This document shows, piece after piece, positions 54,041 to 62,416 of a stretch of DNA of 64,000 nt (position 1 is its first letter; each line of letters begins with the position of its first letter). The notes below the pieces were generated by a model. The model did not search any database. It was not told the DNA's origin and worked only from the letters and a program-made list of their open reading frames with translations. The stretch is from GCA-2733415 sp964276095 (lineage in GTDB: Bacteria; Bacteroidota; Bacteroidia; Flavobacteriales; Flavobacteriaceae): positions 930,001-994,000 of the forward strand of contig CAXYDR010000003.1 of assembly GCA_964276095.1 (NCBI GenBank), given 5' to 3'. The position numbers were made by a program, and so were the translations under genes.

Positions 54041-54121
54041 TTAAACATAATTGTTTTAAAAGGAATAAATATTGTCCTTAAACACATCATAACGTACCAT
54101 AAACACTAAAAACAAAAACAC

Positions 54122-54703
54122 ATGAAAATACTTAAAATAATAATCGTAATAATTATACTATCTTTTGTAGTAATACAAATTTTCGCTATCAACTCTCAAC
54201 TAAATATTGAAACGTATCCCTATACAGTCGAAAAAAAATATGACAAATTTGAAATTAGAAATTATGAGGCTAGCTTATTTACTTCTGTTAAAATTTCCAC
54301 TAACGAATTCAAAAATGCATCAAGACAAGGGTTCTCTATTTTTGCTGGATACATCTTTGGGGGAAATGAAAAAAACGAAAAAATAGCAATGACCTCACCT
54401 GTAAGTATGTCATTGGAGGACTCTATGACAATGATGTTTATGGTTCCCAAGAAAAACAAAAAGGAAACACTCCCCCAGCCTAACGAATCTCTAATAGAGT
54501 TTAGAGAGGAACCTGCAAAAACAGTTGCCTCCATAAGTTTTGGAGGTTGGGCAAATGATAAAAAAATTGAGGACTATAAAAAACAGTTAAAAACAGCATT
54601 AGATGCTCAAGGAATAATTTATACAAATCAATTTTACTTTTTAGGATACAATGCTCCGTATGAGTTTTTTAATCGTAAAAATGAAATTATTGTTGAGCTA
54701 TAA
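54122..54703 (+). CDS. SOUL/HBP family heme-binding-like protein
   Basis: A 193-residue protein with an N-terminal signal anchor (about 1-24, LKIIIVIIILSFVVIQIFA). The SOUL domain follows: YTVEKKYDKFEIRNYEASLF, GFSIFAGYIFGGNEKNEKIA, MTSPVSMSLED, MMFMVPKKN, then FYFLGYNAPYEFFNRKNEII. Family members bind heme or other porphyrins in eukaryotes; bacterial ones are mostly uncharacterised. It is 26 nt from the lipocalin gene, which suggests two small-ligand-binding proteins in one operon. Confidence 0.9.
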   Translation: MKILKIIIVIIILSFVVIQIFAINSQLNIETYPYTVEKKYDKFEIRNYEASLFTSVKISTNEFKNASRQGFSIFAGYIFGGNEKNEKIAMTSPVSMSLEDSMTMMFMVPKKNKKETLPQPNESLIEFREEPAKTVASISFGGWANDKKIEDYKKQLKTALDAQGIIYTNQFYFLGYNAPYEFFNRKNEIIVEL

Positions 54704-54729
54704 AATCGAAGTTGTACCTTTATTTAATA

Positions 54730-55323
54730 ATGAAAAAAAGAAAAATGAAAATACTAGCTCTTTATTCAAGTTTGAAAAAATTAACAGCAATACTATTTAA
54801 AACTAAGTTTTTTATTTTAGCAATGTGTATTATACTATGTTCCTGTAGTGCTCAAAACGAGCTCATTGATAAAACAGTAGTCAAAGATTTGGACATACAT
54901 AAATACCTTGGAAAATGGTATGAAATTGCTCGATATGATCATTCATTTGAACGAGATTTAGTAGGTGTTACTGCCACATATTCATTTCGAGAAGATGGTA
55001 AAATTAAGGTTGTAAATAATGGTTTTGAAAAAACACTAAATGGTGAAAAATCTGAAGCAATTGGGAAAGCTAAAATCCCAGACAAAAATATTCCTTCAAA
55101 ATTAAAAGTTTCCTTTTTTTGGTTCTTTTATGGTGATTACTTCGTACTTGATTTAGATGAGAATTATCAATGGGCAATTATTGGTAGTAGTTCCGATAAC
55201 TATTTATGGATTCTATCTAGAACGCCAATAATAGAGAAAAACCTATACAATGAATTACTTAACAAATTAACCAACAGAGGTTACAATGTGAATAAACTTT
55301 TGAAAGTTGAACAACCGTTATGA
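54730..55323 (+). CDS. Bacterial lipocalin (Blc-like lipoprotein)
   Basis: A 197-residue lipocalin. The N-terminal part is basic and contains a hydrophobic signal (LFKTKFFILAMCIILCSC) with a lipobox Cys. The conserved first motif is IHKYLGKWYEIARYDHSFER (GxW), followed by VGVTATYSFREDGKIKVVNN, SKLKVSFFWFFYGDYFVLDL and NYLWILSRTPII, as in Blc, which binds fatty acids and lysophospholipids on the outer membrane. The ATG at 54730 is preferred to the TTG at 54712; a third option is at 54745. Its stop overlaps the next gene by 4 nt (ATGA). Confidence 0.9.
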   Translation: MKKRKMKILALYSSLKKLTAILFKTKFFILAMCIILCSCSAQNELIDKTVVKDLDIHKYLGKWYEIARYDHSFERDLVGVTATYSFREDGKIKVVNNGFEKTLNGEKSEAIGKAKIPDKNIPSKLKVSFFWFFYGDYFVLDLDENYQWAIIGSSSDNYLWILSRTPIIEKNLYNELLNKLTNRGYNVNKLLKVEQPL

Positions 55324-55997
55324 AAAATCAAGTATACGCCATACTACTTCTAGTGTTTTTAAGTTGTACTAATCAATCCTCTAAAACGAGTAATGAATCG
55401 ATTGATGCTACTCAAAAGTCAACAGAAGAACCTAAGATTGAAGACACCAATACTGAGGTTGAATTATCTCAAGAAGAACAGCGCATCTTAAAAAAAGTTC
55501 AGGGGGAATATTATTCATTAGGACAAAAAACAAATACCTTTTTGTATCAAGAAAACTGTGCATACAACTCATATGATATTGGAATTTCACGAAAGTTAGA
55601 CGATATGGGGTTTTGGGAATTTCACTGGCTTAACGAAACGCTTGACATCCTTAAAGTTGAGGAGAAAAACAATGAAATACGCATTACTACTAATGAGGAT
55701 GTTGTGTTCTTTTTCTCAAAAAACAGCACATCAAACGTTTGGGATTTAAATATCTCAGAATACCGAGACACTACTTACATTACTCGAACAGAAACTGTAC
55801 AGAATTTTGACATGATACCTTGTACAGATATCCCAACTATACTACATAAAATACCTGAAACATGGTATGGAATAAGTACGATTGATGGAAAAGAGGTAAT
55901 ATACGAACCTTGTGAAAGTGCTCCTGATGGAATGTCAATTACCGAAACAACAATCGATTTTTGGAGTGGTTCCGATCCCTATAGGTTAAATCTATGA
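55320..55997 (+). CDS. Lipoprotein of unknown function
   Basis: A 225-residue predicted lipoprotein: signal MKNQVYAILLLVFLSC with Cys at 16. A low-complexity acidic linker (about 20-55; TSNESIDATQKSTEEPKIED) precedes a folded part with EQRILKKVQGEYYSLGQKTN and WEFHWLNETLDILKVEEKNN, and strands near the end. No family is recognised. It overlaps the lipocalin gene by 4 nt upstream and the next small gene by 4 nt downstream, so translation is coupled along this run. Confidence 0.75.
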   Translation: MKNQVYAILLLVFLSCTNQSSKTSNESIDATQKSTEEPKIEDTNTEVELSQEEQRILKKVQGEYYSLGQKTNTFLYQENCAYNSYDIGISRKLDDMGFWEFHWLNETLDILKVEEKNNEIRITTNEDVVFFFSKNSTSNVWDLNISEYRDTTYITRTETVQNFDMIPCTDIPTILHKIPETWYGISTIDGKEVIYEPCESAPDGMSITETTIDFWSGSDPYRLNL

Positions 55998-56182
55998 GCA
56001 AGTTATTAAATGTAATAACGATTACTTATGAGCAATTTGATTTATCAGAGAGCCAACTTATTATAAGTGATATACATAGTTCCTTGATTAAAATTGGACA
56101 TGAAGATGGAAATAACTCCAGATATGTTAGTGAAATAGCAAAAGATAGTTATCAAATTGTAAAAGAAGATTGTGATTATTAA
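55994..56182 (+). CDS. Small protein of unknown function (62 residues)
   Basis: Encodes MSKLLNVITITYEQFDLSES, then a short acidic alpha/beta sequence ending KEDCDY. No signal peptide or known motif. The start overlaps the stop of the upstream lipoprotein gene in an ATGA arrangement, which supports it as a real coding sequence. Spacing to the next gene is 18 nt. Confidence 0.55.
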   Translation: MSKLLNVITITYEQFDLSESQLIISDIHSSLIKIGHEDGNNSRYVSEIAKDSYQIVKEDCDY

Positions 56183-56200
56183 TGAACAACTAATTTAAAA

Positions 56201-56623
56201 ATGGACATTGCTATTCACCCTGAAATTAAGGCGCTCAAAAAGTATTTTGATCCGTTTGATATTAAAATCTCAAAATCTGATGAATGTATTAGAGAAGATC
56301 TATTTTTTGTAGATATAGCTATCGATCAAGAATCGTGGAAAATACTCATAGACGATGAATATTCAGACTTCGACCTCAATAAACCATTAGTGAATTGGTT
56401 TTTGATGTTAAGTGCATTAGAATTATATGCTGAAACAGATGATTTTCTTTCATGGGCTAAGCAAAAAAACATAGATGCTTCAGCAACAAAATGGTTAGCA
56501 TATTACAAATCATTGGATTCCATTTATCAGGAAATTGAAAAGAGGCTAGGTAAAATTGATTCTTGTATTTCTCATTATGAGTATAATTTGAGAACAGGTG
56601 CTATAGTAACTTTATTAAAATAA
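56201..56623 (+). CDS. Hypothetical cytoplasmic protein
   Basis: A 140-residue acidic protein without signal peptide or membrane segment. Patterns include MDIAIHPEIKALKKYFDPFD, WKILIDDEYSDFDLNKPLVN and ATKWLAYYKSLDSIYQEIEK, suggesting an alpha/beta N-terminal part and a helical C-terminal part. I recognise no family. It is the last gene of the SOUL-lipocalin run and may be part of the same transcript; the terminator at 56752-56786 lies about 130 nt after its stop. Confidence 0.65.
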   Translation: MDIAIHPEIKALKKYFDPFDIKISKSDECIREDLFFVDIAIDQESWKILIDDEYSDFDLNKPLVNWFLMLSALELYAETDDFLSWAKQKNIDASATKWLAYYKSLDSIYQEIEKRLGKIDSCISHYEYNLRTGAIVTLLK

Positions 56624-56751
56624 TTAAAGTGTGCAATATTTAAGACTTTATTATATTACATAACGCCTAATCTTTTAATTTACGCTCCTACACTTTACAT
56701 AAATTGAGGGTGTCCGTGATTTGAAAATTGGCTTTTTTAAAACGACAAAAC

Positions 56752-56786
56752 AAAAAAAGAGAAGCCAAACAGCTTCTCTTTTTTTA
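56752..56786. terminator. Convergent terminator
   Basis: Arms AAAAAGAGAAGC and GCTTCTCTTTTT enclose a six-base loop, CAAACA. It lies between the gene ending at 56623 and the minus-strand gene ending at 56805. Confidence 0.88.
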
Positions 56787-56804
56787 TATATAAAATACAC
56801 ACTA

Positions 56805-58202
56805 TTAATTACTAAACTCTTTTAACCAATATTTTTTATCTAAATAATAACCAAACAAATATTTATCCTGATATTTAAAAATAGTTCTTAATTTTAAATC
56901 ACCCGAAAAACCTTCTTCATAAGTTTTAATTCTATCAAATACATTCACTGAAAACTCCCCTTTTTTATGATTTAAAGAGCTATCAAACAAACAGTTTATA
57001 AATGTAGATTTCGTATTTGTATACGCCCCGTATGAATAAAGTGTAGGGGACATATATACACTAATCCCTCCTCCAGCAGCACCACCAATTGCTCCTCCCA
57101 TCATATAACCTCCACCATTTGCTGTTTTAGCCACACCGCCAATAGTTACTTGATTGATTCCGTTTATTGATACAATAGAAATTCCCGGCTTTGAAAAAGT
57201 AACTTTTCTTAGGAACTGTTTGGTTTTACTTAGTTTTCGCTCACTTTCAAACAAGTCGGTTTTTTGTTGAATAATAGGTGAATTCTTAAACCATATAGAA
57301 TCATTAATATTCAACTTAATTACTTTTGATCTTTCTTTAGTTTCAATATCATAATATGAAAATGCTAAGTTTTTTCTTGTAGAAGACAACTGATACAACT
57401 TTCCTTGATGAAAAAATGAATTAGACCTACTACGTTCTTTTTTTTCAGTAACCTTAATATGCTTAATTTTTTCCGTGAAGGATTTATTATTATCGAAATT
57501 AATTTTAATTAACCTTGTAAATCCATCATTAACATCTAAGGTAATAATCACCTCACTATCTGTTGTATAAATCTTGTTGTAGTTTGATGTTTTTTCTATA
57601 GAATTAGGTGTGTCATCATCTACCTTCTCTAAATCTATCACTATAGAAAAACCAGAAAAATCGGTTAAGTTTTCACTTAATTTTAAATTTTTATTTATTG
57701 GATACACTGAACATGTAAATTCGGCGTCTTTGTTAAAACAATACAAGTTTAAAATAGAATTATCAGACAGACTTAGCACATAAAACTTTCCGTTTTTACT
57801 AAATGCATCCATGAACTTACTGTTTAACTTTAAGTCAATTTCATTTACTGAAGATGTTTTAGTTTTAAAATTAATATCTAAAACAGCAAAGCTATTTTTA
57901 TTCTTATTCGCGAAATAAATATAGTAATGATCTCCTTCTGTTCTATACCCAAGCATGTCCTTATACTTCCTACGAGGTCTCTCAAAAACAAACTCGGAAG
58001 AAACTTGTTTTCCCTTGTCTAATAAATAACATTTCATCTCTTTTTTATTATCAAAAAAGAGCGCTATATTTTCATTTTCTACTATAGAAAAAACATTTCT
58101 TTTAGACATTAAGCCTTTTAATTCTAAATCAAATTCGGCAATAGTCTCCTGCCCTGATAACAACTGAGTTGCTACAAAGAGTAGTATATAAATATATTTC
58201 AT
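56805..58202 (-). CDS. Secreted protein of unknown function, downstream of metG
   Basis: A 465-residue protein with a signal peptide (about 1-17, ending LLSGQE). The mature part consists of repeated strand-rich units that look like propeller blades (ENENIALFFDNKKEMKCYLL, GDHYYIYFANKNKNSFAVLD, GKFYVLSLSDNSILNLYCFN, GKLYQLSSTRKNLAFSYYDI). An unusual Gly-rich stretch, GGVAKTANGGGYMMGGAIGG, lies near residue 355. No enzyme motif is seen. It starts 17 nt after the metG stop in the same direction and is probably co-transcribed, although a functional link is not apparent. Confidence 0.75.
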   Translation of the reverse strand: MKYIYILLFVATQLLSGQETIAEFDLELKGLMSKRNVFSIVENENIALFFDNKKEMKCYLLDKGKQVSSEFVFERPRRKYKDMLGYRTEGDHYYIYFANKNKNSFAVLDINFKTKTSSVNEIDLKLNSKFMDAFSKNGKFYVLSLSDNSILNLYCFNKDAEFTCSVYPINKNLKLSENLTDFSGFSIVIDLEKVDDDTPNSIEKTSNYNKIYTTDSEVIITLDVNDGFTRLIKINFDNNKSFTEKIKHIKVTEKKERSRSNSFFHQGKLYQLSSTRKNLAFSYYDIETKERSKVIKLNINDSIWFKNSPIIQQKTDLFESERKLSKTKQFLRKVTFSKPGISIVSINGINQVTIGGVAKTANGGGYMMGGAIGGAAGGGISVYMSPTLYSYGAYTNTKSTFINCLFDSSLNHKKGEFSVNVFDRIKTYEEGFSGDLKLRTIFKYQDKYLFGYYLDKKYWLKEFSN

Positions 58203-58219
58203 GGTATTTTATTGATTAA

Positions 58220-60280
58220 CTAAGCCACTCCTTCTCCATTAGTAACATCGTCCTCATCAGGGTTTACGAATACTAATTTTCCGTTAGAATTTTCAGTCAT
58301 TAAAATCATTCCTTCGCTTTCTACACCACGTAGTTTTCTAGGAGCAAGATTAACTAAAACAGTTACTTTTTTACCTATTACATCTTCTGGTTTAAAGCTT
58401 TCTGCTATTCCTGAAACAATAGTTCTAGTATCAATACCTGTATCTACTTTTAACACCAATAACTTTTTTGTTTTTGGCATTTTTTCAGCTTCTACAATAG
58501 TACCTGTACGGATATCTAACTTAGAAAAATCTTCAAAAGTAGCTGTCTCTTTTTGAGGTTCTACTACTTTGTTTGCTTTCTCGTTTTCCAACTTGATATT
58601 TTCCAATCGGTCTAATTGTTTTTGGATATCCTCATCTTCTATTTGAGGGAATAAAATAGGTGCTTTACCTTCTTTTATTTTATGTCCAGATGGCAATAAG
58701 TCTGATTTATCAGCAATATCATACCATTTGGTTTCTGGTTGCTGTAATAAATCTTGTAAGGTTTTAGATGCAAACGGTATAAACGGCTCACTTAAAGTTG
58801 CCAATGCACTAGCGATTTGTAAAGCTACATACATGCTTGTTTTTGTACGTTCCTCATCTACTTTTATAGTTTTCCAAGGCTCTTGTTCTGCCAAGTACTT
58901 ATTTCCTAAACGTGCTAAATTCATCATTTTCAAATTCGCTTCTCTAAAACGGTAGCGTTCAATTGAAAATGAAATGTCTGCTGGAAATTTCTTTACTTCT
59001 TCTAAAGCGTCTAGATCAGCCTTAGAATATTCACCTGGTACTGGTACAATTCCATCGTAATATTTATTGGTCAATACTAAAACTCTATTGATAAAGTTTC
59101 CGTAGTTATCAGCCAACTCTTTATTACGCGATTGAAAATCTTTCCACGTAAAATCGTTATCTTTTGTTTCAGGAGCAGTTGCAGTTAATGTATAACGTAA
59201 CGCATCTTGCCTTCCTGGAAAATCTTCTAAATATTCATGTAACCAAACAGCCCAGTTTTTAGAAGTAGATAATTTATTTCCTTCTAAATTTAAAAACTCA
59301 TTTGCAGGCACATTATCTGGTAAAATATAACTTCCTTCTGCTTTCAACATCGCAGGGAAAATAATACAGTGAAAAACAATATTATCCTTTCCTATAAAGT
59401 GCACTAACTTCGTATCGTCACTTTTCCAATATGGTTCCCAATCTTTTCCTTCTCTTTCAGCCCATTCTTTAGTAGCTGAAATATATCCGATAGGCGCATC
59501 AAACCAAACATATAATACTTTTCCTTCCCCTCCTTCAACAGGTACCGGGATTCCCCAATCTAAATCTCTGGTTACAGCACGTGGACGTAACCCATCATCA
59601 ATCCATGATTTACATTGTCCGTACACATTCGATTTCCAGTCCGATTTATGATCTTCTAAAATCCATTGTTTTAAAAACGCTTCATGCTTATCTAAAGGTA
59701 AAAACCAGTGCTTTGTTTCTTTTAAAGAAGGAACAGCACCTGTAATAGCCGATTTTGGGTTTATTAAATCAGTTGCGTTATGACTTGTTCCGCATTTTTC
59801 ACATTGATCACCATAACTCTCTTCATTCCCACATTTAGGACAAGTACCTACAACAAAACGATCGGCCAGAAACTGATTCGCATCCGCATCATATAATTGT
59901 TGTTCTACCTTTTCTATAAATTCACCCTTTGCATCTAATGTTTTGAAAAACTCAGAAGCAGTTTCATGATGAACCTTTGCAGAAGTTCTAGAATAGTTAT
60001 CAAAAGAAATCCCAAAGTCTTCAAAAGATTTTTTGATAATAGCATTGTATTTATCAACTACATCTTGAGGAGAAATCCCTTCCTTTTTTGCTTTTAGCGT
60101 AATTGGCACTCCATGCTCATCACTACCACAAACAAAGGCAACATCTTTACCTAATAAACGTAAATAACGCGCATAAATATCAGCCGGAACGTAAACTCCT
60201 GCTAAATGCCCAATATGTATTGGTCCGTTAGTATAAGGTAATGCTGCAGTTAGGGTATATCTTTTTGGATCTTGAATCAT
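58220..60280 (-). CDS. metG: Methionyl-tRNA synthetase
   Basis: A 686-residue class I MetRS. The catalytic HIGH is in LPYTNGPIHIGHLAGVYVPA near the N-terminus. The zinc knuckle is CPKCGNEESYGDQCEKC near 145-161. The KMSKS-equivalent is KLSTS in LEGNKLSTSKNWAVW near 335. A C-terminal tRNA-binding OB domain (about 585-686; FSKLDIRTGTIVEAEKMPKT, GIAESFKPEDVIGK) completes the protein. I chose ATG at 60280 (MIQDPKRYTLTAALP): the in-frame ATG at 60304 falls inside the -7 promoter box at 60302-60309. Confidence 0.95.
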   Translation of the reverse strand: MIQDPKRYTLTAALPYTNGPIHIGHLAGVYVPADIYARYLRLLGKDVAFVCGSDEHGVPITLKAKKEGISPQDVVDKYNAIIKKSFEDFGISFDNYSRTSAKVHHETASEFFKTLDAKGEFIEKVEQQLYDADANQFLADRFVVGTCPKCGNEESYGDQCEKCGTSHNATDLINPKSAITGAVPSLKETKHWFLPLDKHEAFLKQWILEDHKSDWKSNVYGQCKSWIDDGLRPRAVTRDLDWGIPVPVEGGEGKVLYVWFDAPIGYISATKEWAEREGKDWEPYWKSDDTKLVHFIGKDNIVFHCIIFPAMLKAEGSYILPDNVPANEFLNLEGNKLSTSKNWAVWLHEYLEDFPGRQDALRYTLTATAPETKDNDFTWKDFQSRNKELADNYGNFINRVLVLTNKYYDGIVPVPGEYSKADLDALEEVKKFPADISFSIERYRFREANLKMMNLARLGNKYLAEQEPWKTIKVDEERTKTSMYVALQIASALATLSEPFIPFASKTLQDLLQQPETKWYDIADKSDLLPSGHKIKEGKAPILFPQIEDEDIQKQLDRLENIKLENEKANKVVEPQKETATFEDFSKLDIRTGTIVEAEKMPKTKKLLVLKVDTGIDTRTIVSGIAESFKPEDVIGKKVTVLVNLAPRKLRGVESEGMILMTENSNGKLVFVNPDEDDVTNGEGVA

Positions 60281-60301
60281 CTGTTCTAAAATTTTCAACT
60301 G

Positions 60302-60309
60302 CAAAAATA
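60302..60309 (-). promoter_or_regulatory. -7 box of metG
   Basis: The minus strand reads TATTTTTG, an exact match 21 nt upstream of ATG 60280. It overlaps the alternative start at 60304, which decides against it. Confidence 0.65.
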
Positions 60310-60332
60310 CGCATTAGAAGTTATAACTCCGA

Positions 60333-60340
60333 TAGATTTG
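60333..60340 (+). promoter_or_regulatory. -7 box of LD-carboxypeptidase gene
   Basis: TAGATTTG, an exact match 14 nt before ATG 60355. It excludes the longer in-frame start at 60241, which would lie within metG. Confidence 0.65.
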
Positions 60341-60354
60341 TTATTTTTACTACT

Positions 60355-61257
60355 ATGAACATCAAACAACCACAATCCTTACAACGAGGCGACTTAGTTG
60401 CTATTGTTACCACTGCTAGAAAAATTGACAGAGCTGATATTCAAAAAGCAATTGAATTACTAGAAAGTTGGGGCCTAAATGCCGTTGTTGGTAAAACCAT
60501 TGGTAAAGCTGACCATCAGTTTGGCGGTACGGATGCTGATAGAATCACCGATTTTCAAGAAGCGATGAATAATGATGCTGTAAAAGCGATATGGTGTGCT
60601 CGTGGAGGTTACGGAACCGTTCGTATAATAGATGCGTTAGATTTTTCTAAGTTTTTAACGAATCCGAAATGGGTCATTGGTTTTTCTGATGTAACTGCAT
60701 TACATTCTCATTTACATAATTTAGGTGTTCATACCATTCATGGTTTAATGCCTATTACTGTAGAAAGTAGTACTCCAGAAGCAATTAGTTCCTTAAAAAA
60801 GGCTTTGTTTGGTAATTCCATAAAGCATGAAGTTCCTTGTGAAAGCAAGAATAAATATGGTAAATCAACGGGCGAATTAGTAGGCGGAAATTTATCTATG
60901 TTATATAGTTTACTAGGCTCAAAATCTGCTATTAAAACTGATGGTAAAATTTTATTTATTGAGGATTTGGATGAATACCTATATCACATAGATAGGATGA
61001 TGATGAACCTAAAACGTAATGGGTATTTTGACAACTTAAAAGGACTTGTTATAGGCGGAATGACTAAAATGAATGACAATACTATTCCGTTTGGTAAAAC
61101 TACTGAAGAAATAATAATCGACAATATAAAAGAGTTCGATTTTCCTGTTTGTTTCAATTTCCCAGCTGGTCATTTAAAAGATAATAGAACGCTTATTTTT
61201 GGGCGATGTGTTGAACTTAATACTCAAAAAGAAGGCACAACATTAACTTTTCTATAA
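60355..61257 (+). CDS. LD-carboxypeptidase (S66 family)
   Basis: A 300-residue S66 peptidase (LdcA/MccF group), which removes the terminal D-Ala from murein tetrapeptides in the cytoplasm during wall recycling. The nucleophile is the Ser in IGFSDVTALHSHLHN near residue 110. The other parts are ARGGYGTVRIIDAL, GELVGGNLSMLYSLLGS, the Glu-containing LFIEDLDEYLYHIDRM, and the catalytic His in FPAGHLKDNRTLIFGR. Length is typical. The next gene begins 2 nt after its stop. Confidence 0.93.
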   Translation: MNIKQPQSLQRGDLVAIVTTARKIDRADIQKAIELLESWGLNAVVGKTIGKADHQFGGTDADRITDFQEAMNNDAVKAIWCARGGYGTVRIIDALDFSKFLTNPKWVIGFSDVTALHSHLHNLGVHTIHGLMPITVESSTPEAISSLKKALFGNSIKHEVPCESKNKYGKSTGELVGGNLSMLYSLLGSKSAIKTDGKILFIEDLDEYLYHIDRMMMNLKRNGYFDNLKGLVIGGMTKMNDNTIPFGKTTEEIIIDNIKEFDFPVCFNFPAGHLKDNRTLIFGRCVELNTQKEGTTLTFL

Positions 61258-61259
61258 TT

Positions 61260-61619
61260 ATGGCTTCGCATAATGATTTAGGTAAAAAAGGAGAAGCGCT
61301 GGCTGAAGAATATTTACTACGAAACGGTTATAGTATAAAAGCTAAAAACTGGCGTTACCTTAAAGCTGAAATAGATATAATTGCTCAAAAAGAAGGTGTT
61401 TTAGCTATTGTTGAAGTTAAAACCCGAAGCTCAATTGATATTATTTCTCCTGAATCAGCTGTAAACGACAAGAAAATCAAGCTACTCGTATCCGCTGCTA
61501 ACGAATATATTATCAAACATGATTTAGATGTAGAGGCACGTTTTGATATTATTTCTATTCACAAAAAAGAAGAGAAATATAATTTGAACCACATAAAAGA
61601 TGCTTTTTTGTTTTTTTAA
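61260..61619 (+). CDS. YraN family (UPF0102) endonuclease-like protein
   Basis: A 119-residue protein of the UPF0102 family with a Holliday-junction-resolvase-like fold. The markers are DLGKKGEALAEEYLLRNGYS, the metal-binding set EIDIIA...IVEVKTR (Asp, Glu, Lys of a PD-(D/E)xK core), and SPESAVNDKKIKLLVSAANE. The biological role of the family is not known. It is 2 nt downstream of the LD-carboxypeptidase gene and part of that operon. Confidence 0.92.
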   Translation: MASHNDLGKKGEALAEEYLLRNGYSIKAKNWRYLKAEIDIIAQKEGVLAIVEVKTRSSIDIISPESAVNDKKIKLLVSAANEYIIKHDLDVEARFDIISIHKKEEKYNLNHIKDAFLFF

Positions 61620-61638
61620 TCACATAATGTTATATTTG
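61608..61638 (+). promoter_or_regulatory. Promoter of ACT-domain gene
   Basis: TTG (61608-61610, inside the end of the YraN gene) and TATATTTG (61631-61638) are 20 nt apart. Confidence 0.7.
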
Positions 61639-61668
61639 TTTTCGATAATAGAAATTCTATACTAATAT

Positions 61669-62331
61669 ATGACGACAATAGCATCTTTTGTAGAAAACTA
61701 CATACGTAGCAAACCATTTTTACTTTCAGCCTTATCACAAGGGATTATCAACCTTACCTCTTTAACAAGAATAATGTTGCCTGAAATACAAGAAAAACTA
61801 CAAAAAGAAGTCAAACAAGGTGCTGTAGTTATGGCATTGAAGAGACTTTCTGAAGATTTAGAGTTCAGAACAAATCATAAAATAATTAAAGTATTAAAGG
61901 ATATTGGAGAAATTACTGTGCGATCTTCATTAACCGATTACACTTTTACAATATCAGATTCTATCTTAAAAAAACAAGAAGAACTACTTTCATTTATTAA
62001 TGTAAAGAAAAATGTTTTCTATACTTCTTCGAGAGGTGTTAGTGAAACTAATATTGTTATCAATAGCTCAATGGATGAGCTTATTAGAACAGTATTTAAA
62101 GGAGAAGAAATTATTGAAGAAAAAACAGATTTGTCTTCAATTTCAATACGAATGCCCGAAGAAAACTCTTCGACACCTGGATTATATTATTTCATTTTCC
62201 AACGATTAGCTTGGGAAGGAATAGTTATTTGGGAAGTGATTTCTACCAGTAATGAGTTTACAATATTGGTAAGTGAAAATCAAATTGACACTGCATTTAA
62301 AGTAATAAAAGACTTAAAAAAAATAAGCTAA
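61669..62331 (+). CDS. ACT-domain protein, often annotated as aspartate kinase
   Basis: A 220-residue protein conserved in flavobacteria. The N-terminal part is helical (TIASFVENYIRSKPFLLSAL, SLTRIMLPEIQEKLQKEVKQ), resembling a small helix-turn-helix-like unit. The C-terminal part (about 110-220) looks like paired ACT domains (GVSETNIVINSSMDELIRTV; RLAWEGIVIWEVISTSNEFT, ILVSENQIDTAFKVI). It has none of the kinase motifs (no KFGG or GREGSD), so a catalytic aspartate kinase is excluded. An amino-acid-sensing regulator is the more likely role, by inference. Confidence 0.8.
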   Translation: MTTIASFVENYIRSKPFLLSALSQGIINLTSLTRIMLPEIQEKLQKEVKQGAVVMALKRLSEDLEFRTNHKIIKVLKDIGEITVRSSLTDYTFTISDSILKKQEELLSFINVKKNVFYTSSRGVSETNIVINSSMDELIRTVFKGEEIIEEKTDLSSISIRMPEENSSTPGLYYFIFQRLAWEGIVIWEVISTSNEFTILVSENQIDTAFKVIKDLKKIS

Positions 62332-62376
62332 AGGAACCTAGTTAATGGTTAACATAGTAGCATAAACATACAAATG

Positions 62377-62416
62377 AATTTAAAAGCTGAATCTAAATAG
62401 ATTCAGCTTTTAAATT
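62377..62416. terminator. Convergent terminator with perfect 18-bp stem
   Basis: The arms 62377-62394 and 62399-62416 are perfectly complementary around the loop AAAT. The right arm is also coding: it holds the last codons of the threonine dehydrogenase gene. Confidence 0.85.

Noticed and set aside
58220..60280. KLSTS in place of KMSKS as a sign of a defective MetRS
   Set aside because: Such variants occur in active MetRS proteins, and all other motifs are intact.
60281..60304. Longer N-terminus for metG from ATG 60304
   Set aside because: The start lies within the -7 promoter box, and the conserved MetRS start begins at 60280.
60241..60354. Longer N-terminus for the LD-carboxypeptidase
   Set aside because: It would begin inside metG and upstream of the promoter box at 60333-60340; the family start fits ATG 60355.
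61669..62331. Second aspartate kinase
   Set aside because: There are no kinase motifs; only ACT-like regions are present.
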